A stretch of 8,763 nucleotides of DNA from Acidobacteriota bacterium. Lineage in GTDB: Bacteria; Acidobacteriota; Vicinamibacteria; Vicinamibacterales; Vicinamibacteraceae. Positions 1-6,325 of this stretch are shown here, one piece after another (the stretch's first letter is position 1; the number at the start of each line of letters is the position of its first letter). Both the position numbers and the translations under genes were made by a program. The stretch spans positions 1 through 8,763 of the forward strand of contig JACDAO010000807.1 of the NCBI GenBank assembly GCA_013695405.1. Reading direction: 5' to 3'. The notes under the pieces are model-generated. The model was not told the origin of the DNA and did not search any database. It worked only from the letters and a program-made list of their open reading frames with translations.

Positions 1-448
1 CCCGTGGATCCTGGCTGGAGGTGTCGCCGATGCGGAGGGGCCGCGCCTTGCCGGGATGCAGGTCGATGCGCCACTGCAGCGGAGGGACCGTGTGAGGGAC
101 ACCGAACTGCTCGTAGTGCGGTGCGGCGCTGCAGGTCAACAGGCTGACCGGCCGAGGCCACAGATGCATCGCGACCACGAAGTAGACGCTCGCCACCGCG
201 TCGGGCGCGGCCCATGTCACCACCACGCCTGGCGCTCGTGGCAGCTGGCGTGCGATGGCGGCCAACTGGGTGGCGGTGTCGGTCATCGGCAGTGCCTGCA
301 TGAGCACGTCGCTGCTCGGAGAACGACTGGTCGACGAGCCCGGGACCAGCGGCAGCACGCGCGTCCACAGCGCCGCATGGCTCAGCAGGGTGACCACCGC
401 GCCGACGATCACGAGGCGCCAGGATCTGGCGGAGTCGGCTTCACTCAC
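1..448 (-). CDS. Partial hypothetical protein with N-terminal membrane anchor (5' part only)
   Basis: An open reading frame of 149 codons runs from GTG at 448 off the left edge of the window, so only the N-terminal part is visible. After a short polar start (MSEADSARSW), residues about 11-35 form a hydrophobic stretch (RLVIVGAVVTLLSHAALW) that looks like a signal anchor or single transmembrane helix. A Ser/Pro-rich linker follows at 37-47. The soluble part (about 50-149) has alternating hydrophobic segments such as GVVVTWAAP and SVYFVVAMHLWPRPV, which suggests an alpha/beta fold on the periplasmic side. I do not recognise the family. It is divergent from the glycosyltransferase gene at 480. 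The start is uncertain: an in-frame ATG lies 11 codons upstream at 481-479, but its extra residues are Pro-rich and unlike a normal N-terminus. No clear Shine-Dalgarno precedes the GTG. A role in glycan assembly is suggested only by the neighbourhood. Confidence 0.6.
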   Translation of the reverse strand, partial: MSEADSARSWRLVIVGAVVTLLSHAALWTRVLPLVPGSSTSRSPSSDVLMQALPMTDTATQLAAIARQLPRAPGVVVTWAAPDAVASVYFVVAMHLWPRPVSLLTCSAAPHYEQFGVPHTVPPLQWRIDLHPGKARPLRIGDTSSQDPR

Positions 449-457
449 AAAGGGTGG

Positions 458-470
458 CGGATGGTAGCAT
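458..470 (+). promoter_or_regulatory. Candidate extended -10 promoter element upstream of the GT2-GT4 gene
   Basis: In the short gap between the divergent starts at 448 and 480, TGG at 462-464 followed by TAGCAT at 465-470 fits an extended -10 pattern, with 4 of 6 matches to TATAAT. A weak TTCACT at 440-445 could be a -35 but would need a 19-bp spacer. Transcription would start about 2-8 bases from the ATG at 480, giving a leaderless or nearly leaderless message, which agrees with the absence of a Shine-Dalgarno. The nine bases CGGATGGTA (458-466) recur at 5085-5093 upstream of gmd. This is a visual match only. Confidence 0.25.
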
Positions 471-479
471 GGCGCCGGC

Positions 480-2453
480 ATGCAGCCGGACCGTGCGGTG
501 CGCCGCGATCGCCCCATCGTCAGCGTGATCATCCCGACGGTCTCGCAGGCCACCCATCTGAGCGCGTGCCTCGCGGCGCTGCAGGGCACGACCGACGCCG
601 CAGTCGGCGAGCTCGACATCGTGGTGGTGCTCAACGGCGCCACCGCCGCGGTCCGCGACGTGGCCCGGGCGACGCCCGGCATCCGACTGGTCGACAGCGC
701 GGTCAACCGTGGCTTCGCGGGCGGCTGTCGACTGGGCATGCGGGCCAGCACCGCGCCGTTGGTCGTGTTCCTCAACGACGACGTGGTGGTGACGCCAGGG
801 TGGCTGGCGCCGCTGCTGGAGACCGTGGCGAGCATCCCGCAGGCTGCGGCGGTCGGCGTGCGCGTGCTCGATGTGAGCGGCGTCGTGCAGGAGATCGGCT
901 CGGTGATCTGGAGCGACGGCAGTACCCGACCGCTCGGACGTGGTCAGCCCTCGGCCTCGTCGGCGTGGCGGTGGCGGCGCCGGGTCGACTACTGCTCGGC
1001 CTGTGCGCTGCTGGTCAGGCGTGCCGCCTGGGACGAGGTCGGCGGCTTCGACGAGGGCTATCACCCGGCGTACTACGAGGACGTCGACTTCGGTCTGGCT
1101 CTGGCCGCGGCCGGCCACGAAGTCTGGGTCGATCCACGCAGCACGGTGGTGCACGCCGAATCGGCCAGTTCGAGCCTGCCGTTCAAGCAGTTCCTGTTCG
1201 AGCGGCAGCGGGCGCGTCTGGTGGCGCGCTGGGGCGCGGCGTTGACGTCCTGCCTCGCGCCGCCGCGCCGGCCTGAAGAGATCGACGCGGTGTGCCGTGC
1301 CGCCGTCGATCGCCTCGCCGGCCCCGGGCCGCGCGTCTTGCTGCTCGACGACCGGGTGCCCCGTCACGGGCTGGGGTCCGGCTTCGACCGGATGGCCGAC
1401 GCCCTGCTCGATCTCGCGGCCAGTGGCGCACGGGTCCGTTGCCTGCCGACCCAGGCGCCGGGCGAGTACGTCCCGCCGCTGGCGGCGGCCGGCGTCTCCG
1501 TCGTGACCGCCGACTCTGCCGCACAGCTGCAGGAGCATCTGGCCGCCAGCGACGTCGTGATCGCCTCGCGCCCCAACAATGCGGCGCTGCTGATGGCGGC
1601 CCGTGAGCAGCTCGCACCCGAAGCGCGTCCGGTGTTGATCTATGACGCCGAAGCGCTGTACCACCGCCGCCTCGAACGACAGGCGGCGCTGAGCGATCCG
1701 GCGCTCGGCCTGTTGCTGCGCGCGCAGGCCGCGGAGTGGCTGGACCGCGAGCGTCTGATCGCGGGCTGCAGCGACGCGGTGGTCTGCGTCTCGCACGACG
1801 AAGCCGCCTTCTTCCGCCACCACGGCGCCGGCGCCGTCCACGTCGTGACGCCGTGGTTGCGTCAGCCATCGCTGACCGATGCGACGTTGCGCGGCCGTGC
1901 CGACATCGGCTTCGTAGCGGGCTGGATGGCTGGCGCCGGATCGCCCAACGCCGATGCGCTGGAGTGGTTCGCCGGCGAGGTGCTGCCTCGGGTCGCGCGG
2001 GTGCTGCCGTGGATCCGGCTGCGGGTCACCGGAACCCTGCCAGAGCCGCTGCGGCGGCTCGAGGGCCCGCGGCTGCGCGTCGAGGGCTTCGTCAACGACC
2101 TCGCGGGCTTCTACCGGCAGCTGCGGGTCGCGGTCGCGCCGATTCGCTTCGGGGCGGGCGTCAAGTTGAAGACCGTCGAGGCCCTGCAGTACGGCGTGCC
2201 GGTGGTCGCCACCGGCGTCGGCGCCGAGGGACTCGACGAGGACGTCGCGGCAGCGATCACCGTGCACGACGATCCGGAGCCGTTCGCCGAGGCCCTGGTG
2301 CGCCTGCTCACCGACGCCGGCGCCTGGCGCGCGCAGCGGACGGCGATCGAGCAGGTGATGGCCACGCATCGTCCGGCAGCCGGGGCCTGGCCGGCGGTGC
2401 TCGCCACGGTGCTGACCGAGCGCGAGCGCGCCGATGTCCATCACGCGCTATAG
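480..2453 (+). CDS. Bifunctional-looking glycosyltransferase, GT2 domain fused to GT4 domain
   Basis: This 657-residue cytoplasmic protein should transfer sugars from nucleotide donors to a growing surface glycan. Residues about 12-260 are a GT-A, family 2 domain of the rhamnosyltransferase type: VSVIIPT at 14-20, NRGFAGG at 76-82, the acidic metal-binding motif FLNDD at 97-101, and the acceptor-side GFDEGYHPAYYEDVDFG at 189-205. Residues about 284-640 are a GT-B, family 4-like domain: a Rossmann start VLLLDD with a Gly-rich HGLGSGFDR (286-304), YDAEALYHRR at 388-397, VCVSHDEAAFF at 435-445, PNADALEWF at 489-497, and a C-terminal donor-binding stretch from APIRFGAGVKLKTVEALQYG (553-572) to GAEGL. 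Two transferase domains suggest two successive linkages. ATG 480 is the first start after an in-frame TAG at 465-467, so the N-terminus cannot extend further upstream. No Shine-Dalgarno is visible. The last 20 bp overlap the methyltransferase start, implying translational coupling. Donor and acceptor sugars cannot be told from sequence. Confidence 0.93.
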   Translation: MQPDRAVRRDRPIVSVIIPTVSQATHLSACLAALQGTTDAAVGELDIVVVLNGATAAVRDVARATPGIRLVDSAVNRGFAGGCRLGMRASTAPLVVFLNDDVVVTPGWLAPLLETVASIPQAAAVGVRVLDVSGVVQEIGSVIWSDGSTRPLGRGQPSASSAWRWRRRVDYCSACALLVRRAAWDEVGGFDEGYHPAYYEDVDFGLALAAAGHEVWVDPRSTVVHAESASSSLPFKQFLFERQRARLVARWGAALTSCLAPPRRPEEIDAVCRAAVDRLAGPGPRVLLLDDRVPRHGLGSGFDRMADALLDLAASGARVRCLPTQAPGEYVPPLAAAGVSVVTADSAAQLQEHLAASDVVIASRPNNAALLMAAREQLAPEARPVLIYDAEALYHRRLERQAALSDPALGLLLRAQAAEWLDRERLIAGCSDAVVCVSHDEAAFFRHHGAGAVHVVTPWLRQPSLTDATLRGRADIGFVAGWMAGAGSPNADALEWFAGEVLPRVARVLPWIRLRVTGTLPEPLRRLEGPRLRVEGFVNDLAGFYRQLRVAVAPIRFGAGVKLKTVEALQYGVPVVATGVGAEGLDEDVAAAITVHDDPEPFAEALVRLLTDAGAWRAQRTAIEQVMATHRPAAGAWPAVLATVLTERERADVHHAL

Positions 2454-3741
2454 CCAGGAGGTTCGGCTCGACGATCTGAACAACGTCCACACCTACGCGG
2501 TGCTGGCGGTGCGGCCCGGTAGCCGGGTGCTCGACATCGGCGGCGCCGATGGCTCGGTGGCGCGCGCGCTCAACGCGCGGGGCTGTCGCGTGACGGTGGT
2601 CGAGCGCGACCCTGAGGCGGTTGCCGCCGCTCGCGCCGCCGGGCTCGAGGTGGTGGCCGGCGACGTCGAGGCGCTGCCCGACACGTCGATCGCACCGGCT
2701 GGCGTCGACGTGGTGCTGTTGCTCGACGTGCTCGAGCACCTGGTGCAGCCGCAGGCCCTGCTGGCCCGCGCTGCGACCTGGTTGGCACCGGGCGGAGTGG
2801 TGATGCTGTCGGTGCCGCACGTGGCGCACGGTGCGATCCGCGTCAGCCTGCTCGAGGGCCGGTTTCCGCGCACCGACACCGGCCTGCTCGATCGCACGCA
2901 TCTGCACTTCTTCGATCGCGCCGGGCTCGACACCCTGCTGACCGAAGCCGGTCTGGTGCCGATCGATCTGCTCACGGTGCAGCGCGGGCTCGACCAGACC
3001 GAGGTGCCGATCGACCCGGCCCGGCTCGCTGCCGGCGTGCGTGACGCGGTCGAGTCCGATCCGTCAGCGCGCGTCTACCAGTTCTTCGTGATTGCCCGTT
3101 GCGGACCGCCGGGCCCGGCCGGCGGCGGCCTGCTGCAGGCTGTCACGCAACGGTCGCGCGAGACCGAGGACGCCTACCGGCGCCTCGAGGCCTACGCGAC
3201 CGCGCTCGCCGCTGCGCTCGAGCCATTGCGGCAACTGGAGGAGCGCTACCGGGCGCTCGCCGACCACACCCTGCATGTCGAGCAGGAGGCGGCCCGCTGG
3301 CAGCAGGAGGCCGAGGTGCGACCGACCGCGCTCGACGACCTCGAGATCGAGCGCGAGACGCTCATGCGTCTGCTCGGCGACCGGATGGCCGAACTGGAGC
3401 AGGCGGGCGACACCATCGCGGTGCTGCAGCGCGACCTGGAGGTGCAGCGCAGCTACGCCGAGGCGCTTGCCTCGCAGCTGCCCGGGATTGCCGCGCGCGG
3501 CGGCGAAGCGGCCGTACTGACCGACCTCGACGCCTACCGTGCCGTGGCCGAGACGCCGGCGGCGGCGGTGGCACTGGCTGGTGAGGCTCGGGAACTGCAC
3601 CGGCTGCGCGCGACAATGGCGCTGCGGCTGGTGGCCCGCATCGACGCCTGGCTGCGCGGCCGGCCGACGCTGCGGCGGCTGCTGCGCGCCGCGACGCGCG
3701 GCGCCACTCGCCTGATCGGCGGCGTCAGCTCCAGTCGCTGA
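2434..3741 (+). CDS. SAM-dependent methyltransferase with C-terminal coiled coil
   Basis: This 435-residue protein starts inside the end of the GT2-GT4 gene. Residues about 1-225 are a class I (Rossmann) methyltransferase: the SAM-binding loop VLDIGGADGS at 32-41, an acidic residue ending strand 2 (VTVVERDP, E57), AGDVEALP at 75-82, LLLDVLEHL at 95-103, LAPGGVVMLSVPH at 117-129 and DRTHLHFF at 153-160. This pattern is common in methyltransferases of polysaccharide clusters. Residues about 238-348 are rich in Glu, Arg, Leu, Ala and Gln with heptad-like spacing, broken by prolines at 264 and 297, and probably form a coiled coil. Residues 385-430 are an Arg- and Leu-rich amphipathic stretch (for example RPTLRRLLRAATRGATRL) that could contact the membrane or another protein. 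The likely role is methylation of a glycan sugar or chain end; the acceptor is unknown. The architecture recalls WbdD of E. coli O9a but no kinase domain is seen. The start agrees with family N-termini (a DLNNVHTYAVL stretch before the SAM motif). A GGAGG-like run at 2457-2462 lies inside the gene and has no start codon after it. Confidence 0.9.
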   Translation: MSITRYSQEVRLDDLNNVHTYAVLAVRPGSRVLDIGGADGSVARALNARGCRVTVVERDPEAVAAARAAGLEVVAGDVEALPDTSIAPAGVDVVLLLDVLEHLVQPQALLARAATWLAPGGVVMLSVPHVAHGAIRVSLLEGRFPRTDTGLLDRTHLHFFDRAGLDTLLTEAGLVPIDLLTVQRGLDQTEVPIDPARLAAGVRDAVESDPSARVYQFFVIARCGPPGPAGGGLLQAVTQRSRETEDAYRRLEAYATALAAALEPLRQLEERYRALADHTLHVEQEAARWQQEAEVRPTALDDLEIERETLMRLLGDRMAELEQAGDTIAVLQRDLEVQRSYAEALASQLPGIAARGGEAAVLTDLDAYRAVAETPAAAVALAGEARELHRLRATMALRLVARIDAWLRGRPTLRRLLRAATRGATRLIGGVSSSR

Positions 3742-5035
3742 TCTGCCATGACGCGTCGACGTCGATGCCGACCAGGCCGGTAGCCGCCCCCGGCCACACC
3801 GAGCTGAACTGCCACACCTCGTGCCGCCATTCGTGATGCTGGTGATCGGCCTGGCTGCCCTCGGCAATCGCCACGGCGATCAGGTACTCACCAGGCGACA
3901 GGCGCGGCATCACGAACGCAAAGCGGGCGCGCACCGTCGATCCGGGCGGCGCCGGCGGATGCGGCCTCGAGGCGCTGAGGGTGTTCTCGCCGAACAACTG
4001 CTGTCCGAGGCGGTCCTTCACATAGAAGCCGAGGATCGGGCGCGCGAGGCCGTCGCCGACACCAGCCGTCACCAGCAACCAGACCCGCTCGCCACCGCGT
4101 ACGGTCAGGACGTCGGCGCCGTGGGCGTCCACCAGCCGCACCGCCGTGATGCGAGCTGGTCCGGCCGACACCGCCACCGCCGGGGGCGCCGTGTCGACCG
4201 GTGGACGCGTCGATGACGCGAGCCCACCCGGATCGACCGCCCGCGTGCCGCCGATCATCCAGTCGAAGTACGCCTCGGTGACGTCCCGCGGCGCGCCCTC
4301 GGCCCGCAGACGTCCCCGGTCGAGCCAGAGCACGCGCGAGCACAAACGCTGCACCGCCGGCAGGTCGTGGCTCACGAACAGCAAGGTACCGCCCGCGGAC
4401 CTGAACCGTTCGAGGTGCTGCAGGCACTTCTGCACGAATCGGATGTCACCGACTGCGAGCGCCTCGTCGACGATCAGCACGTCGGCATCGAGGTGGGCGA
4501 TCACCGCGAACGCGAGCCTCACGTACATGCCGGTCGAGTAGGTGCGCACCGGCTGGTCGAGGAACCCGCCGATGTCGGCAAACGCCGCGATCGACCCGGC
4601 CCGCTGCTCGATGGTGGCGCGGTCGAGGCCGTGCAGCAGGCCGCTCAGCACGATGTTCTCCTGACCCGTCAGGTCCGGAGAGAAGCCGGTGCCCAGTTCC
4701 AGCAGCGCGCCGATCCGCCCCCGGACCTGCACTCGGCCCTCACTGGGCAGCAGCGTCGCGCACAGCAGGTGCAGCAGCGTCGACTTGCCGGATCCGTTGG
4801 CCCCGATGATCCCGACCGACTCACCGGGCCGGACCGTGAACGAGACGTCGCGGATTGCCCAGAACCTCGTGCCGAGCGCCTGCCGTCGCGCGGCCGCGAG
4901 GCCACGCAGGCCGGGCACCGCGCCAACCAGACCCCACGCCGCGTGCCGGGCCCGGGCGCTGTCACTGCGATGGAGATGGAAGGCCCGACCGACGGAAGTG
5001 ACCGCGACGGCCGGCAACGAGGGCGAGCCAGGCAT
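3725..5035 (-). CDS. wzt: Wzt-like ABC transporter ATPase for polysaccharide export, with C-terminal Wzt_C domain
   Basis: This 436-residue ATP-binding subunit should power export of a lipid-linked polysaccharide across the inner membrane. The nucleotide-binding domain (about 8-260) shows Walker [10 protein letters not shown] at 78-86, the family-typical [18 protein letters not shown] at 111-128, the signature [13 protein letters not shown] at 166-178 (the usual Wzt/TagH/KpsT variant of LSGGQ), Walker [14 protein letters not shown] at 185-197 and the switch histidine in VSHD (H223). A linker rich in Pro and Ala follows (about 265-292). Residues about 293-432 match the Wzt C-terminal beta-sandwich, including [17 protein letters not shown] at 336-352 and the His/Trp-rich [14 protein letters not shown] at 397-410. 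In E. coli O8/O9a the equivalent domain binds the modified chain end before export. The gene converges on the methyltransferase with a 17-bp overlap of coding ends and is divergent from gmd. No Wzm permease is adjacent. Start ATG 5035 lacks a Shine-Dalgarno and is the most plausible of the available starts. Confidence 0.95.
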   Translation of the reverse strand: MPGSPSLPAVAVTSVGRAFHLHRSDSARARHAAWGLVGAVPGLRGLAAARRQALGTRFWAIRDVSFTVRPGESVGIIGANGSGKSTLLHLLCATLLPSEGRVQVRGRIGALLELGTGFSPDLTGQENIVLSGLLHGLDRATIEQRAGSIAAFADIGGFLDQPVRTYSTGMYVRLAFAVIAHLDADVLIVDEALAVGDIRFVQKCLQHLERFRSAGGTLLFVSHDLPAVQRLCSRVLWLDRGRLRAEGAPRDVTEAYFDWMIGGTRAVDPGGLASSTRPPVDTAPPAVAVSAGPARITAVRLVDAHGADVLTVRGGERVWLLVTAGVGDGLARPILGFYVKDRLGQQLFGENTLSASRPHPPAPPGSTVRARFAFVMPRLSPGEYLIAVAIAEGSQADHQHHEWRHEVWQFSSVWPGAATGLVGIDVDASWQISDWS

Positions 5036-5152
5036 GCAGGAGGACGGCGCGCGGGGCCATCAACGGCCGGGCTGCGCCGAAACCCGGATGGTACACTACG
5101 CGGCGGTTGCGATGCGCCCAGTCCACGTCTGGGCGGTCGTACGGACTCTCTC
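5036..5152. promoter_or_regulatory. Divergent intergenic control region between wzt and gmd
   Basis: These 117 bp separate the oppositely oriented starts of wzt (5035) and gmd (5153), so promoters for both directions should lie here unless wzt is read from elsewhere. On the plus strand TGG at 5089-5091 plus TACACT at 5092-5097 resembles an extended -10 (4 of 6 matches to TATAAT) and would place the gmd start site about 50 bases from its ATG. The bases CGGATGGTA at 5085-5093 are identical to those upstream of the gene at 480. No good -35 is visible. On the minus strand TTGATG (5056-5061) resembles a -35, but no -10 follows at proper spacing. An inverted repeat lies at 5115-5135. Confidence 0.35.
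5115..5135. repeat. Perfect 7-bp inverted repeat with 7-base spacer (operator or leader hairpin)
   Basis: CGCCCAG at 5115-5121 is followed by seven bases (5122-5128) and its exact reverse complement CTGGGCG at 5129-5135. It sits between the candidate -10 of gmd and its ATG, so in RNA it would form a GC-rich hairpin in the leader, about 17 bases before the start codon. As DNA it has the size of a dimeric repressor site. No T-run follows, so it is not a normal rho-independent terminator. Confidence 0.4.
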
Positions 5153-6142
5153 ATGAGCAAAACGGCAGTCATCAGTGGTGTCACGGGGCAGGACGGGTCG
5201 TACCTGGCCGAGTTCCTGCTCGACCAGGGTTATCGGGTAGTCGGCATGGTGCGACGGTCGTCGGCACCGAACCTGTGGCGGATCGAGCATCTGCTCGACC
5301 GCATCGAACTGCGTCCGGCTGACCTGCTCGACCAGCTGTCGATTGTCCGGCTGATCGAGGACGTGCAGCCCGACGAGTTCTACAACCTGGCCGCGATGTC
5401 GTTCGTGCCGGCCTCCTGGGACACCCCGCTGCTGACCGGCGAGTTCAACAGCCAGGGCGTGACCCGCGTGCTCGAGTCGATCCGCCAGGTCAATCCCAAG
5501 GTGCGGATGTACCAGGCCAGTTCGAGCGAGATGTACGGCAAGGTCCGCGCGGTGCCGCAGCGCGAGGACACGCCGTTCCACCCGCGCTCGCCGTATGGCG
5601 TGTCCAAGGTGTTCGGGCACTACATCACGATGAACTACCGCGAGAGCTACGGCATGTTCGCCTGCTCGGGCATTCTCTTCAACCACGAGTCGCCGCGCCG
5701 CGGCCTCGAGTTCGTCACCCGCAAGGTCAGCGACGGCGTCGCCCGGATCAAGCTCGGGTTCGCCGACAGCCTGGCGCTCGGCAACCTCGACGCCCGTCGC
5801 GACTGGGGCTTTGCCGGCGACTACATCAAGGCGATGTGGCTGATGCTGCAGCAGGACAGCCCCGACGACTTCGTGGTCGCCACCGGCGAGACGCATCCGG
5901 TGCGCGAGCTGGTCCAGATCGCCTTCCAGCACGCCGACCTCGACTGGGAGAAGTTCGTCAAGGTCGATCCGCGCTTCCTCCGCCCGGCCGAAGTCGATCT
6001 GCTGATTGGCGATCCGACCAAGGCCCGGACCGAGCTCGGCTGGCACCGGGACGTCGACTTCAAGGGCCTGATCACGATGATGGTCGACGCCGATCTGGCG
6101 CGCCTCGAACACCACGCCGTGCCGGCGCAACCGCTGGCGTGA
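5153..6142 (+). CDS. gmd: GDP-mannose 4,6-dehydratase
   Basis: This 329-residue cytoplasmic enzyme converts GDP-D-mannose to GDP-4-keto-6-deoxy-D-mannose, the branch point to GDP-D-rhamnose, GDP-L-fucose, GDP-6-deoxytalose and GDP-perosamine. It is an extended short-chain dehydrogenase: the NADP-binding Gly motif GVTGQDG at 9-15, MVRRSS at 32-37 for the cofactor phosphate, ADLLD at 56-60 and [14 protein letters not shown] at 76-89. The catalytic set is visible: S124/S125 and E126 in SSSEMYG, and Y148 and K152 in SPYGVSK. GDP-sugar-binding family signatures include [15 protein letters not shown] (177-191) and the R216-DWGFAGDY stretch (216-224). The length matches the short bacterial form (about 320-330, as in Pseudomonas) rather than the roughly 370-residue E. 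coli form. The frame stays open far upstream, but that stretch is antisense to wzt. ATG 5153 gives the standard N-terminus MSKTAVISG. The next gene is 183 bp downstream. No reductase or epimerase that would use the product is present in the window. Confidence 0.97.
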   Translation: MSKTAVISGVTGQDGSYLAEFLLDQGYRVVGMVRRSSAPNLWRIEHLLDRIELRPADLLDQLSIVRLIEDVQPDEFYNLAAMSFVPASWDTPLLTGEFNSQGVTRVLESIRQVNPKVRMYQASSSEMYGKVRAVPQREDTPFHPRSPYGVSKVFGHYITMNYRESYGMFACSGILFNHESPRRGLEFVTRKVSDGVARIKLGFADSLALGNLDARRDWGFAGDYIKAMWLMLQQDSPDDFVVATGETHPVRELVQIAFQHADLDWEKFVKVDPRFLRPAEVDLLIGDPTKARTELGWHRDVDFKGLITMMVDADLARLEHHAVPAQPLA

Positions 6143-6325
6143 TTTGCCCGTTGCCCGCAAGGTTCCCGCCTGGTCTGAGTGCCTCCCACGCGGCGTTGCT
6201 GCTCAGGTTCGGCGACATCTTGCTCGCGAGCGCAAAGCCCTTCATGACTGTCGGGCTCGGCGCGGGACGGTGCTCGAGCAGCGAACAGCCGCCTGCGTGA
6301 GACCTCCTGGGCTCGGGAGACCGGC
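6143..6325. other. 183-bp intergenic region between gmd and the GT4 gene
   Basis: No coding potential was recognised on either strand. It contains two perfect 10-bp palindromes, GCTCGCGAGC at 6222-6231 and TGCTCGAGCA at 6271-6280, and a 9-bp direct repeat GCGTGAGAC at 6295-6303 and 6324-6332. The second copy of the direct repeat includes the GTG start of the next gene. A Shine-Dalgarno-like GGGAGA lies at 6315-6320, five bases before that GTG, and a weak CTCC/GGAG pairing (about 6304-6319) could cover it. No T-run-terminated hairpin and no convincing promoter was seen, so it is unclear whether transcription continues from gmd. Confidence 0.4.

Noticed and set aside
56..1276. A 406-codon plus-strand frame covering the left edge and the start of the GT2-GT4 gene
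   Set aside because: The product is Arg/Gly/His-rich with no family pattern. It runs antisense to the anchored protein and out of frame with the glycosyltransferase.
441..2444. A 667-codon open frame on the minus strand opposite the GT2-GT4 gene
   Set aside because: Its product is low-complexity (Arg, His, Gln, Asp rich) with no recognisable motif, and the plus strand encodes clear glycosyltransferase motifs. Long antisense frames are expected in GC-rich coding DNA.
2457..2462. Strong Shine-Dalgarno-like AGGAGG just after the methyltransferase start
   Set aside because: No start codon follows at suitable distance in the methyltransferase frame, and a later start would remove conserved residues before the SAM motif.
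3741..3780. Possible bidirectional terminator after the methyltransferase (ACGCGT and CGTCGACG palindromes)
   Set aside because: The palindromes are short, lie inside the wzt coding sequence, and no T-run follows.
4502..4540. ABC signature reads YSTGM instead of LSGGQ
   Set aside because: This is the normal variant in the Wzt/TagH/KpsT polysaccharide exporter group, not a defect.
4367..5152. In-frame upstream extension of gmd (would give 591 residues)
   Set aside because: The extra part is antisense to the wzt ATPase domain and looks like shadow sequence. ATG 5153 gives the normal Gmd N-terminus and family length.
5096..6160. A 354-codon minus-strand frame opposite gmd
   Set aside because: Low-complexity shadow of the well-supported dehydratase, with no motif.
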